Assembly (NCBI GenBank): GCA_037893225.1
Contig: JAZGUH010000153.1
Coordinates: 1,240,001 to 1,304,000, forward strand
Reading direction: 5' to 3'
DNA from: Hippasteria phrygiana
Taxonomy: Eukaryota > Echinodermata > Asteroidea > Valvatida > Goniasteridae
Length of the DNA: 64,000 bases
The translations under genes were made by a program, and so were the position numbers. Of this stretch, positions 42,101 through 48,810 are shown piece after piece (the stretch's first letter is position 1; every line of letters starts with the position of its first letter). The notes under the pieces were generated by a model that did not search any database, had not been told where the DNA came from, and was given only the letters and a program-made list of their open reading frames with translations.

Positions 42101-42235
42101 GGGTACACCGTGGCCCTCCCCGAGAACAACACCAACAAGATCGACATGAAAGCTGTCTACAAGATCCTAGAGGACTTTGTGTGTTCTGGGAAACGGATGA
42201 CCTCGTCTTCTCTGAACTTTCCCCCGACGAGGTAG
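30122..42235 (+). CDS. giant NKRF-like protein with 13 dsRBD-like repeats
   Basis: One exon of 4020 codons from the ATG at 30173, plus 17 in-frame codons back to the acceptor. Residues ~1-3690 are 13 tandem 284-residue units. Each has a domain (GYNIISDLAYNL, LEIEYIEIPTPN, WVCNLYIRDILLASGEA, EGAAAERAVLILES) with the pattern of a double-stranded-RNA-binding fold, then a long polar linker. The unique C terminus has another dsRBD-like domain (~3830-3905; IEFKTSDDIQTVNGKSGFVC, KKVSAENALACL), a G-patch (~3937-3985; NIGHKMLKMMGWKGGALGEG) and the start of an R3H region. This order is that of NF-kappa-B-repressing factor (NKRF), a ~690-residue nuclear/nucleolar partner of XRN2 and a G-patch helicase in vertebrates. 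The vertebrate gene is also encoded mostly in one exon. The stop at 42233-42235 is premature: the R3H core continues one frame over. Function in this species is inferred; the repeat expansion is new to me. Confidence 0.82.
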   Translation, partial: VPSRIDDQGADSLLKETMSKCTGKPQREQVSSLELCQPAKRSLDDENVGNDKVQKTERQQDARQRAIIGCDVHLEQKGGTSQSLAKSTPSLSGVGFVSGYNIISDLAYNLRNQKFKLDRRALNRLQNASSLLWLKLEIEYIEIPTPNRPCGKTGLGKSPLLNSTWVCNLYIRDTLLASGEANNRPDSEGAAAERAVLILESSRFTVKKMMKHSILGRSYAKQVVPSDEKLNNQTFPVDLPNKCGAPSPTRTLENVVFMEQVNPALLELSVPATRSLDDESIGNKAQKPERQQSTREGGQESMTILSGKLQSEPVSPLELGQPAKRIMDDERVGCDKVQKTERQQDARERAITECDVHLEQKGGISQSLAKSTPSPSGAGSVSGYNIISDLAYNLRNQKIKQDRRALNRLQSASCWLWLQPEMEYIEIPPPNRTYAKTGWGKNPRDDSTWVCNLYIRDTLLASGEANNRPNSEGAAAERAVLILESSRFTVQKVMKRSKLGRSYAKEVVPSDKKLNFQTFPVDLPNKCGAPSPTRTLENVVLMEQVNPASLELSVPAKRSFDDESVGNKAQKPERQQSARESGQESMTILSSKPQSEPVSSLELGQPAKGIMDDESVGSDKVQKTERQQDSRERAIAGCDVHLEQKGGTSQSLAKIIPSPSGAGFVSGYNIISDLAYNLRNQKLKLDRRALNRLQNASRSLWLKLEIQYIEIPTPNRPCGKTGLGKSPLLNSTWVCNLYIRDILLASGEANNRPDSEGAAAEKAVLILESSRFTVQKVMKHSKLGRSYAKEVVPSDEKLNSQTFPVDLPNKCGAPSPTRTLENVVFMEPVNPASLELSVLATRSLDDESIGNKAKKPERQQSTREGGQESMTILSGKPQCEPVSSLELGQPAKGIMDDESVGSDKVQKTERQQDARERAIAGCDVHLEQKGGTSQSLAKSTPSPSGAGFVSGYNIISDLAYNLRNQKFKLDRRAMNRLKNASSSLWLKLEIEYIEIPTPNRPCGKTGLGKSPLLNSTWVCNLYIRDILLASGEANNRPDSEGAAAERAVLILESSRFTVQKVMKHSKLGRSYAKQVVPSDEKLNSQTFAVDLPNKCGAPSPTRTLKNVVFMEPVNPASLELSVPATRSLDDKSIGNKAQKPERQQSTREGGQESMTILSGKLQSEPVSSLELGQPAKRIMDDERVGCDKVQKTERQQDARERAIVGCDVHLEQKGGTSQSLAKSTPSPSGAGFVSGYNIISDLAYNLRNQKFKLDRRAMNRLQNASSSLWLKLEIEYIEIPTPNRPCGKTGLGKSPLLNSTWVCNLYIRDILLASGEANNRPDSEGAAAERAVLILESSRFTVQKVMKHSKLGRSYAKQVVPSDEKLNSQTFPVDLPNKCGAPSPTRTLKNVVFMEPVNPASLELSVPATRSLDDESIGNKAQKPERQQSTREGGQESMTILSGKPQCEPVSSLEVGQPAKGIMDDESVGSDKVQKTERQQDARERAIAGCDVHLEQKGGTSQSLAKSTPSPSGAGFVSGYNIISDLAYNLRNQKLKLDRRAMNRLQNASSSLWLKLEIEYIEIPTPNRPCGKTGLGKSPLLNSTWVCNLYIRDILLASGEANNRPDSEGAAAEKAVLILESSRFTVQKVMKHSKLGRSYAKEVVPSDEKLNSQTFPVDLPNKCGAPSPTRTLENVVFMEPVNPASLELSVLATRSLDDESIGNKAKKPERQQSTREGGQESMTILSGKPQCEPVSSLELGQPAKGIMDDESVGSDKVQKTERQQDARERAIAGCDVHLEQKGGTSQSLAKSTPSPSGAGFVSGYNIISDLAYNLRNQKFKLDRRAMNRLKNASSSLWLKLEIEYIEIPTPNRPCGKTGLGKSPLLNSTWVCNLYIRDILLASGEANNRPDSEGAAAERAVLILESSRFTVQKVMKHSKLGRSYAKQVVPSDEKLNSQTFAVDLPNKCGAPSPTRTLKNVVFMEPVNPASLELSVPATRSLDDKSIGNKAQKPERQQSTREGGQESMTILSGKLQSEPVSSLELGQPAKRIMDDERVGCDKVQKTERQQDARERAIVGCDVHLEQKGGTSQSLAKSTPSPSGAGFVSGYNIISDLAYNLRNQKFKLDRRAMNRLQNASSSLWLKLEIEYIEIPTPNRPCGKTGLGKSPLLNSTWVCNLYIRDILLASGEANNRPDSEGAAAERAVLILESSRFTVQKVMKHSKLGRSYAKQVVPSDEKLNSQTFPVDLPNKCGAPSPTRTLKNVVFMEPVNPASLELSVPATRSLDDESIGNKAQKPERQQSTREGGQESMTILSGKPQCEPVSSLEVGQPAKGIMDDESVGSDKVQKTERQQDARERAIAGCDVHLEQKGGTSQSLAKSTPSPSGAGFVSGYNIISDLAYNLRNQKLKLDRRAMNRLQNASSSLWLKLEIEYIEIPTPNRPCGKTGLGKSPLLNSTWVCNLYIRDILLASGEANNRPDSEGAAAERAVLILESSRFTVQKVMKHSKLGRSYAKQVVPSDEKLNSQTFPVDLPNKCGAPSPTRTLKNVVFMEPVNPASLELSVPATRSLDDESIGNKAQKPERQQSTREGGQESMTILSGKLQSEPVSSLELGQPAKRIMDDERVGCDKVQKTERQQDARERAIVGCDVHLEQKGGTSQSLAKSTPSPSGAGFVSGYNIISDLAYNLRNQKFKLDRRAMNRLQNASSSLWLKLEIEYIEIPTPNRPCGKTGLGKSPLLNSTWVCNLYIRDILLASGEANNRPDSEGAAAERAVLILESSRFTVQKVMKHSKLGRSYAKQVVPSDEKLNSQTFPVDLPNKCGAPSPTRTLKNVVFMEPVNPASLELSVPATRSLDDESIGNKAQKPERQQSTREGGQESMTILSGKPQCEPVSSLELGQPAKRIMDDESVGSDKVQKTERQQDARERAIAGCDVHLEQKGGTSQSLAKSTPSPSGAGFVSGYNIISDLAYNLRNQKFKLDRRAMNRLQNASSSLWLKLEIEYIEIPTPNRPCGKTGLGKSPLLNSTWVCNLYIRDILLASGEANNRPDSEGAAAERAVLILESSRFTVQKVMKHSKLGRSYAKQVVPSDEKLNSQTFPVDLPNKCGAPSATRTLENVVLMEQVNPASLELSVPAKRSLDDESVGNKAQKPERQQSTREGGQESMTILSGKPQCEPVSSLELGQPAIGIMDDESVGSDKVQKTERQQDARERAIARCDVHLEQKGGTSQSLAKSTPSPLGAGFVSGYNIISDLAYNLRNQKFKLDRRAMNRLQNASSSLWLKLEIEYIEIPTPNRPCGKTGLGKSPLLNSTWVCNLYIRDILLASGEANNRPDSEGAAAERAVLILESSRFTVQKVMKHSKLGRSYAKQVVPSDEKLNSQTFPVDLPNKCGAPSPTRTLKNVVFMEPVNPASLELSVPATRSLDDESIGNKAQKPERQQSTREGGQESMTILSGKPQCEPVSSLELGQPAKGIMDDESVGSDKVQKTERQQDARERAIAGCDVHLEQKGGTSQSLAKSTPSPSGAGFVSGYNIISDLAYNLRNQKFKLDRRAMNRLQNASSSLWLKLEIEYIEIPTPNRPCGKTGLGKSPLLNSTWVCNLYIRDILLASGEANNRPDSEGAAAERAVLILESSRFTVRKVMKRSKLGRSYAKEVVPSDEKLNFQTFPVDLPNKCGAPSPTLTLENVVFMEPVNPASLELSVPAKRSLDDESIGNKAQKPERQQSTREGGQESMTIQLGKQQSEPSSLRSSQTFLENPQADKAKEIMPSDKVKSQILLGNLQNAKIEALPARTKIESETLPVNPETKVKTDLNIKSLTLSGNMQMEAKEDVASEKTSNSQPSPMKLQNKCDVPLPSWFVKEFVLIEPRHPVSAVTVLISSAARNHASIEFKTSDDIQTVNGKSGFVCTTVIGGVAIAISLHMNEEEAKKVSAENALACLRKTCCVLRKNLDNVKAIKRNELIVGGQQLQVLKQASAIKDCNIGHKMLKMMGWKGGALGEGGIVEPIQASKKISREGFGYTVALPENNTNKIDMKAVYKILEDFVCSGKRMTSSSLNFPPTR
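30173..41250 (+). repeat. 852-bp coding tandem array, 13 units
   Basis: The codon block for GYNIISDLAYN starts at 30416 and recurs at 31268, 32120, 32972, 33824, 34676, 35528, 36380, 37232, 38084, 38936, 39788 and 40640: twelve intervals of exactly 852 bp without an indel. Units 1, 2 and 13 are the most diverged; inner units are near identical. Variants AEKAVL, RLKNASS/FAVDLP/DDKSIG and DERVGCD recur every third unit between ~32.3 and 37.5 kb. Within each linker an older half-unit duplication is visible: SLELSVPATRSLDDESIGNK versus SLELGQPAKRIMDDESVGSD. Confidence 0.97.
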
Positions 42236-42357
42236 GACAAATTCACACAGCTTGTAAACACTTCAATCTGAGGAGTGATTCACACTGGGACGGAAGTAAC
42301 TGTCATCTTGTAGTTGGATGGAAACGGGACATGAATAGGCTCGTGCGGGATCTGTAG
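42236..42357 (+). pseudogene. out-of-frame R3H tail of the NKRF-like gene
   Basis: From about 42193, the frame one base back from the main frame reads TDDLVFSELSPDEVGQIH, then a segment with NLRSDSHWDG and HLVVGWKRD, to a TAG at 42355-42357. This is the conserved R3H pattern that follows the G-patch in NKRF. The main frame leaves this sequence between about 42185 and 42195 (gggaaacgg) and stops at 42235. A single-base deletion, a consensus error or a polymorphism would explain it. The full-length product would be ~40 residues longer. Confidence 0.75.
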
Positions 42358-42409
42358 AAAGTGGTGGAACCTGTGGAGTGTATGAACTAGTTACTCAGGG
42401 ACAGTTTAA

Positions 42410-42415
42410 AATAAA
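42410..42415 (+). terminator. candidate polyadenylation signal
   Basis: AATAAA lies 53 bases after the TAG at 42357, with a second AATAAA a few bases on, on the strand of the NKRF-like gene. Placement suits its mRNA 3' end. Confidence 0.5.
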
Positions 42416-42880
42416 AAATAAAACCTATACAGCTAGTAAGTGGCACAGTGACAGAGGGAAGTTTGGGGGGTTCAAACGCCCCAAGACCAAAAAAACTAAA
42501 CCAAAAAAAGGGAAATGTAAAAAGCTGTGTAAAAAAGAAAAAAGGAGAAATAAATATCAATCGGGGACTGTGCACGCTTTTTGCAAAAAGCAGTTTGCCA
42601 AAAAAATTATAAATAAATAAATCACAGAAGAAAATAAATTTCAATCAAGGGCTATGCACTTAGTAAAACAAAAAGTGCTTTGCCAAGAAACAAAAAAACG
42701 TGGAGTGGTAGTTTATACACTGGGGGTGCGAGATGAATGATAAACAAATGTTAAAGCAAATGTCACAAGTAGTTGCAGCAACATATATTCCCCCCCCATG
42801 CTTTTCAAAATGTTCTGACTTTTTTCTCCCATACATTTTGCCAAAAAAGTGACTCCAATTCGCCTGTGTTTAAATTTGTA

Positions 42881-42881
<1 letters not shown>

Positions 42882-42929
<48 letters not shown>

Positions 42930-43051
42930 ACAACACACGTTAGTGCTGCCATTTATAGTCTGTTTTGTTTTTACCCATACATGTAAAATAAGATCTTTAC
43001 AGGGTTTTGCTTTTCTTTTCTGGTTTGCTGCGGTACTTTAGGCGTAGGCCC

Positions 43052-43088
<37 letters not shown>
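42882..43088. repeat. G47 and C33 runs facing each other
   Basis: A run of ~47 G at 42882-42928 and ~33 C at 43056-43088, 127 bases apart. On either strand the two runs are complementary, and each can form quadruplex or i-motif structures. Run length in an assembly is unreliable. Confidence 0.8.
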
Positions 43089-43350
43089 AGATCTGCCCAT
43101 GGGTGTAGATTTTATTGCATTTGGGGTTGAAAAAACAAATTGTCAGCAGCCATCTGTGTACATTGTAAACAAGATTATAAGTAAAAGTCAAAAGATTATA
43201 AGTAAAAAGTCGTATCCTCATTGAGTGATCCCCACAATGTCGCTTCCCAGGTTGTATCGTAAAATTGGGTGTGATCCTTGGCTATACGGCATTCTGACTG
43301 GCGCCCACCCGAACAAAGATACTGACAATTTGGGAGACCGCCAACATAGG

Positions 43351-43422
43351 GCAAGATAGGTCAGTTGGTAGAGCGCCGGTACGGTAACCTGGAGGTCGCA
43401 GGTTCGAATCCCGCTCCTGGCA
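43351..43422 (+). repeat. tRNA-like SINE head (Thr-like)
   Basis: Pol III A box taggtcagttggtagagcg and B box ggttcgaatcc (43401-43411) at tRNA spacing; the presumed anticodon loop acggtaa would give GGT. The 3' acceptor strand (tcctggca) has no good 5' partner, so it is not a working tRNA. More likely a tRNA-derived SINE. Confidence 0.65.
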
Positions 43423-43429
43423 GTTTCTT

Positions 43430-44766
43430 TGTTAACTTTGAAGATGTATTCAGGTTAGAACGAGATTGAAAAAAATCATGAGTGCCAGCAAACTCATGTT
43501 AAAATTGGACGATTTGGGACTGTTGGTGTAAAAAGATGCTATGTACCGTGGAACGCCGCTATACCGAACACCTCTGAACATTGTTGTTGAAAAAAAAAGG
43601 CAAGGGATTTTATAAACAACTGTACCGGGTATTTGGGCTGTTTGTAATTCCCAAACGGCCGCAGCTTTGACAGGTGGCTATTATTTATCCAAGGAATAGA
43701 AGGGAAAAGCCAACTGTTGCTTTAGAATTTGGTAAGCTTAGAAAATATGAACATGTAATTACATGATTCAATGGCCGGCACATGTTTAAAGTCATCCTTA
43801 AAACCTTCAAGTACAATCAAGAGGGCGCACTTTAAAAGAACGGACGCCATGTTAAAAAATGGGCACGCGGCAGACCAGCAGCTGAAAATCGCTACATCGA
43901 ACAAAATCTGTGGTTCCCGCAATGTTCGTTGCAGCGGCATTCCACTGTACCTACATTTCAGGTGTGGCCACCCGAAAAAAAATTCTTAAATTAAATTGCA
44001 AATTTTCTAGCGTTAAGGTTATGAGCTTTCCAATAAGGTATTAAATGAAAACAAATCTGCCAATGATTAGTTTTGAATTAGGAGTGACAGGTGATTGTTT
44101 CAAATATGTGTCTAAGTTAAGTGTAGGATTGAGTGATGACCAGGTGTTGGTGAACACGCCAGTCAACATCACTCAATCCTGCACAAACTTCAACTTGGAA
44201 GTTTTTAATTTTTTAATTTGTGACCCATCTTTTTTTAAGAGATTGTGGGCTACACAATGCGATTAATATGGTATATATCTAGGGTTCTGTTACATGTTCT
44301 GCATGAACTATAATCATGCAACGTGAACTTAAGGGTCCATATCTTTCTCAGTAAATTCTCTATAAAGTCCAGTCCAGGTTTTGTTTTTAGTAAAAATCTT
44401 GTTATTGACAATCATTAGAAAGGCCAAACTCGAAGCACGTCACATTTGTAAGAAATTAAAGTTGATTTGCTGACAGCTTTTACTGTTTAGTACTGGTCAT
44501 ATGCTTGGTAGTTCAAACTCCTTGTGTTTGCAAAGATAAAACCATTCAGCACTTCGGAAGATATGGGGTAAACAAAGGTTGCATCTAAGTACATATGTAC
44601 TCAAGCACAGCATATTTTGCTTGTCAATTAAATTTATTACAAAATATATAAACACCTGAAACACTGGTTTGAAAACACTCAAATATAAAATACATGCAGA
44701 CATTCTTTTCTTTGTTACAGGATATGGTAGAAAATCTTTGTAAAAGTGTGCAGGAAAAGTTAAGCA
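43430..44766. other. gene-free stretch with one hairpin
   Basis: No gene supported. At 44121-44137 and 44168-44184, gtgtaggattgagtgat and atcactcaatcctgcac form a 17-bp stem with one mismatch around a 30-base loop. Confidence 0.45.
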
Positions 44767-44774
44767 CTGCATTA

Positions 44775-44980
44775 GCCTTTTAGAGGTAGGGCGGACACAA
44801 TAGGAGGGCGCTATTTGATTTGGGTATAAAACATTTTGAAACCACAAATTCCAGTGAAAGTCAGAAATTGTTTTGAGTTAAAGTACAATCCATAGATCAT
44901 GCCTAATCTTCAACTTTGAAATTTCCTGTGGTTTAACAAAAGGTATACCCAAATAAAATAGCGCCATACCTCTAAAAGGC
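44775..44980. mobile_element. GCCTTTTAGAGGTA MITE, copy 1
   Basis: 206 bp between two TA dinucleotides (44773-44774, 44981-44982), consistent with a Tc1/mariner-type TSD. The left end GCCTTTTAGAGGTAGGGCGG and right end ccatacctctaaaaggc are inverted repeats that extend, with gaps, to the gtataccc-type inner words. The ~110-bp centre is unique. The second copy at 46457 has lost the whole centre. Confidence 0.75.
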
Positions 44981-44989
44981 TAATACATT

Positions 44990-45320
44990 TAAATGCAGTG
45001 AAGAAATTAAGGGTTTTTAGTTTCATATATACAACATTTGCAAACAACCAAAACTACGTAAATAATAGTCTTCAAGCATCCTGTGAAATCATGGGTGACT
45101 TTTTTCAAATACTGGCGCAGGCCCAGTTCCCAAATGTCTATAAATCGCTCCGTTTTGTCAGAAGTAGGGTCAGGGAACCAGACTACAAGAACAGCATTTT
45201 TGTCTGTTTTTCTAGCATGTATGCACACGCAATTTTAAACGGGTCAGTGTTACAGTAATTGCTTCAAAAAGTAACCCCCAAAACCATTTATTTCTGAAAA
45301 TTACAGCAAAATAAAATGTC
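44990..45320. repeat. dispersed repeat D, copy 2
   Basis: Matches 58510-58985: atacaacatttgcaaa, aatagtcttcaagcatcctg, gtcagggaaccagactacaa, gggtcagtgttacagta. No coding potential; class unknown. Confidence 0.7.
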
Positions 45321-46019
45321 GACCAGCTGTTACAAATGTTAACTTAATAGTGAATACTTTGTAAAGAATGTACATGTAAGTAATAAAAGCTACCAGCAAT
45401 TTTGTTTGGAAATTGAATCGTATTATTCCATATGTGCTGGTCATTAAGGAAGAGTTGGAGCTTATAAGCTGCATGAGGAGTTTTTGATATACAGTACGTA
45501 TTTCCAAAATAACTACAAGGTAAATTTTTGGTTGTGCAGAATATACTCCATATTAGTTGTACTGCCTACCAAGTTTCCTTCACTTTATTAATTGACTCAA
45601 AGGTCAATGGTAATGACCTTGTTTGCCCCCCCTATCTCGGTATCCAGATATAATAGATGGTGCAAACTATTGTTGCTTTAATCCCGTGACTAAATGAACA
45701 ATTTGAGCTTATTCGCAAAGAAATCGAAGCATTTTAAAGAGGTTTGACCTTTGATACATTTTATCTCGTATCTCCATAACCACAAGTCGTAGATAGTAGA
45801 AACTATACCTTCTTTAAATCCTTATGATTAGACGGATAGTTTGGTTTGCTTTTTACAGTAATCAAAGCATTTTTCAGTTTTGACCCCGGAGTTAGCCCAC
45901 ACTTTTGGGAGGGACTCCCCGGCTAAAATTTTCATTTAACCTTCATAGAAGACAAATCCACTGAGAAACAAACCTTCGCTCTCCACGGTCACAAAATTAC
46001 TGGAGATGACCCAACTATA

Positions 46020-46322
46020 TCCTGGGCCTAAGTTTCATTTAATTATAGTCACGCATCACTGTACAATGGTCAATTGATCAAGTTCCTTGCCTTAATGAAT
46101 TGAAGGCAGTGGTTGGGATTGGAATCATTTGCCTGGCTAGACCTCAGTTTTTAATAATGCTCAAGGGCAAATGATTTCAATCCCAAACCATTTCAGCCTT
46201 TCACACAGCTTTTACATAACACAGCACTGAAATTGATTATGACAAGGAACTTGGTCAGTGTCCAAAAATGGTGTGATCAATTGTGCAGTGATGCATGACT
46301 GAAATTAATTGAGACTCGTAGG
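46020..46322. mobile_element. inverted-repeat element with ~65-bp arms
   Basis: The left arm (about 46020-46079: tagtcacgcatcactgtaca, ttgatcaagttccttg) is complementary to the right arm (about 46241-46322: gacaaggaacttggtcag, gcagtgatgcatgact). An inner pair (gggattggaatcatttgcc and ggcaaatgatttcaatccc, about 46115 and 46165) nests inside. Non-coding MITE-like element; TSD not resolved. Confidence 0.7.
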
Positions 46323-46456
46323 GAGTATCTGCACAAGGTTTTGTAGTTATTTCAGAAATAAACATCAAAAAAAGTAAGTTCCCCCTAAATAACTCCTTAT
46401 AATTTCTAAAGTAACAATTTCTTACAGATTACACCTATCATAGAATATACCTATTA

Positions 46457-46585
46457 GCCTTTTAGAGGTATGGCGGACACAATAGGAGGGCGCTATTTGA
46501 TTTGGGTATACCTTTTGTGCCATACAAAAGGTATACCCAAATCAAATAGCGCCCTCCTATTGTGTCCGCCATACCTCTAAAAGGC
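46457..46585. mobile_element. perfect 62-bp-arm palindrome (MITE copy 2)
   Basis: The left arm 46457-46518 and right arm 46524-46585 are perfectly complementary over 62 bases with a 5-base loop (gccat). The ends are GCCTTTTAGAGGTATGGCGG and its complement, the same as the element at 44775-44980, whose centre is absent here. The uninterrupted Tc1 arm on the other side reads cctatggttatc (complement of 47372-47386), so the palindrome was inserted between cctat and atggtt. Confidence 0.9.
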
Positions 46586-46720
46586 CAATGGTTATCAGGG
46601 AAATGTGTGAAGATTGGAGGCATCCATGACTTTATGATTGACTGAAGACAAAATCACCTAAAGTCAAAGTTCACAAGAGTGAAAGAAGCTTGATTATCAA
46701 ATGTGTTTACAAGGAACAGT

Positions 46721-46943
46721 TTAACCCCTTGAGTACGGTATTTTACGGGAGACGTCGGGGTGCTGTGGCGGCTCTGGCAGTCAAGCGAAACGGCCACAAT
46801 GTGTTTGTACAGTCAAGCGTAACATATACACAATAATCTAACAATGGATTGAAACTGCAAAAACAGCAGCAAATGGCGTCATCCGGCCTGGTGACACTGT
46901 TTTTCTTGCGCTATATTCCGTCATCCGTAGGCAAGGGGGTTAA
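46721..46943. mobile_element. TTAACCCCTTG MITE, copy 1
   Basis: Bounded by TTAACCCCTTGAGTACGG and CCGTAGGCAAGGGGGTTAA. TTAA target and C-run ends are as in piggyBac-like and Kolobok elements; no transposase inside. The insertion lies inside the Tc1-like remnant and removes or displaces the rest of its transposase frame. Confidence 0.75.
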
Positions 46944-47180
46944 CTCCCATTGTGTGAAAAGCATGTTGTGTTGCCTGTTGATGTTCGGTTGATAAGTCGT
47001 CACTTTGGGTCGTCCACTACGAGGTCTATCCATCACTTGACCAGTCTCCATGAACTTTTGGTGCAATTTTCTGATGGTATTTGGGCTAACACCCATCCTC
47101 CGGGCTACCTGTTTAACAGCGGTCCCAGCCTCTAAAAGCCCAATTGCAATGGCTCTGTCTTGGTCAGATAATCTGGGCAT
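46944..47180 (-). pseudogene. Tc1-like transposase, N-terminal HTH fragment
   Basis: The minus-strand frame starts MPRLSDQDRAIAIGLLEAGT and continues with VKQVARRMGVSPNTIRKLHQ and a DRPRSGRPKVTT linker. This is the paired-type helix-turn-helix and GRPR-like hook of Tc1-family transposases. The catalytic DDE part is missing; the frame runs on into the adjacent TTAA element. Start ATG at 47180. Confidence 0.8.
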
Positions 47181-47574
47181 GATTTGAAGTACAGAACTTC
47201 AGCATGCTTTTTGATTCCCAATATTCTTGGTGTATGACTAGTGAATGAGGCTGGTCAGACAACTTACGGGACTAACATGTGAACTTTGACTTTGGGTCAT
47301 TTTTGTCTTCAATTTGTGCTCGGTCAACCATAAAGTCATGGATGCCTCCAATCTTCACACAACATTTTCCCGATAACCATAGGTATATTCTATGCTAGGT
47401 GTAATCTGTAAGAGATTGTTACTTTAGAAATTATGAGGAGTTATTTAAGGGGGAACTTACGTTTTGTGATGTGTTTTGTTAGAGTGACACTTTTTTGAGA
47501 CATACTGTAGAGACCATGGATGGGTAGGTTAGATACCCTGCACGATATGGGGGAAAATGGTACCCCCCCTTTTA

Positions 47575-47720
47575 TCCCTATACCCCAAGCACACTCCAGA
47601 TTATTGTTATCTAACACATCCCCCTAGATTTCTGAAAAGAATTCCTGAGATTCCGGGAACACAATGACCAACACAAAAGGGGGGGGGGGGGGGGTCACTT
47701 TTCCCCCATATCATGCTTCA
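47575..47720. repeat. dispersed repeat F, copy 1
   Basis: Shares ccctatacccca-agcacactccaga and gaattcctgagattccggga, acacaatgac with 62450-62530. It contains a run of ~16 G. The second copy lies in an intron of the EXD1-like gene and has a C run instead. Confidence 0.65.
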
Positions 47721-47825
47721 TATGCCAGGTTATGCTATTTAAATTCACACTTTGTCTGTACTATGAATGAGACTTTCCACACAAAAAAAATCAACCGATG
47801 AAGTTTCATTATTTCAATCCTACAA

Positions 47826-47905
47826 TTAACCCCTTGTGTGCGGATTGAAAATTACCACCTGGCCGGTTGACCTCAATACACGCCATTCTCAGAGTTAACG
47901 TATGT
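47826..47905. mobile_element. TTAACCCCTTG MITE, truncated copy 2
   Basis: TTAACCCCTTGTGTGCGG start followed by ccacctggccggttgac, shared with 51199-51376. No matching right end was found. Confidence 0.55.
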
Positions 47906-48690
47906 CAATCTTCGCACATAGCACAACATAAAACAATATACATGTAGTTTAGAAAGACCAAACAAAGTGTAGTGGTTTTTGTTCAAAAAGATCTCTAATT
48001 CGTTGGTGAGGGAAGATCGATTAAATAAACCAATTTCACAGTAGCAGCATTTTTTGCACACTCCGAATGCTATTGGGTCATTCTATAAATTTGTATAAAG
48101 GGGAGAGAGATTAGGATGAAAGGTGGTGACCAAGGGAATCTCCTTTGCATCCCTATTTTGTGTTTCTCCACCCACCCCCTCATGCATGTGTGTTCCCCAC
48201 ATGTTTGTTTCTTGTACTCTGTCATTTGCCTTTGAGAAAGAACTTGCTTAAGTTCGAAACGTCAGGCCATTTTTTTATTTAATTACTTTGTACTTTGATA
48301 TCCCACCTATCTCCTCCACAAATGCAAAGGATTTCTTTATGAGATGTCTGCATTTTTTTCACATTGTTGTACATATAAATTTGTTACATTCAAGATTAAA
48401 CAATTATGCAGAAGTTTGAATTTTGTTTTTTTCAAAGGTCAGACTCGCCGTACGTCCATGGGCCTTTTTGTACTAGAAAACCTTCCTGAATTTCCCAAAA
48501 TCCATCAGTGTGCAGTGTAATTTTCAAGAAATTTTCAAGGGCTATTAAGCTCTAAGGACAATAGTTGAATTTAACATATACAGCCCAGTCTGCACACTTT
48601 CAAGTTGAAAGGGAAGCTCTTGGTGCTAAACAAACGATACTATTCAACGAATGACTCATGCCATAAACAGCAGTGCAGTGCACATTCAGC
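47906..48690. other. gene-free stretch with ribozyme-like motif
   Basis: No gene. At 48228-48267 the sequence gcctttgagaaagaacttgc followed by ttaagttcgaaacgtcaggc can form GAAC/GTTC and GCCT/AGGC stems around CGAAAC and GTC. This recalls a hammerhead fold but lacks the CTGATGA core; see findings. Confidence 0.35.
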
Positions 48691-48693
48691 ATA

Positions 48694-48810
48694 TTAACCC
48701 CTTGAACCCGGGCATACCGGCTATTTCATGGGGGTGCCACTGAGGCCGGGTTATGCAGCCAAGTATTTTCAATCTGCACGTATTTGTGTCAACCATACAC
48801 AAGGGGTTAA
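48694..48810. mobile_element. TTAACCCCTTG MITE, copy 3
   Basis: 117 bp from TTAACCCCTTGAACCCGG to ATACACAAGGGGTTAA, both TTAA ends intact. Confidence 0.75.

Larger units (their letters stand above)
46360..47475 (-). mobile_element. Tc1-like transposon remnant with long TIRs
   Basis: About 46360-46680 and 47270-47475 are inverted copies: aataactccttataatttct, agattacacctatcatagaa, gaagattggaggcatccatg, aaagtcaaagttcac each have complements on the other side. Between them lies only the N-terminal transposase part (47010-47180). Two smaller elements have inserted: a palindrome (46457-46585) in the left arm and a TTAA element (46721-46943). Confidence 0.75.

Noticed and set aside
30496..42147. 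Many open frames of 60-260 residues on both strands inside the giant array
   Set aside because: They recur every 852 bp as shadows of the repeated coding frame and have no domain of their own.
42185..42200. Programmed -1 frameshift at gggaaac for the R3H tail
   Set aside because: The direction of shift fits, but the heptamer is out of phase: zero-frame codons are GGG AAA CGG, not GGA AAC. A sequence lesion is simpler.
42378..42620. 80-residue lysine-rich frame as a gene
   Set aside because: Starts in the 3' UTR of the NKRF-like gene, overlaps its poly(A) signals and reflects A-rich sequence.
43351..43422. Functional tRNA-Thr gene
   Set aside because: A and B boxes are present but the acceptor stem does not pair.
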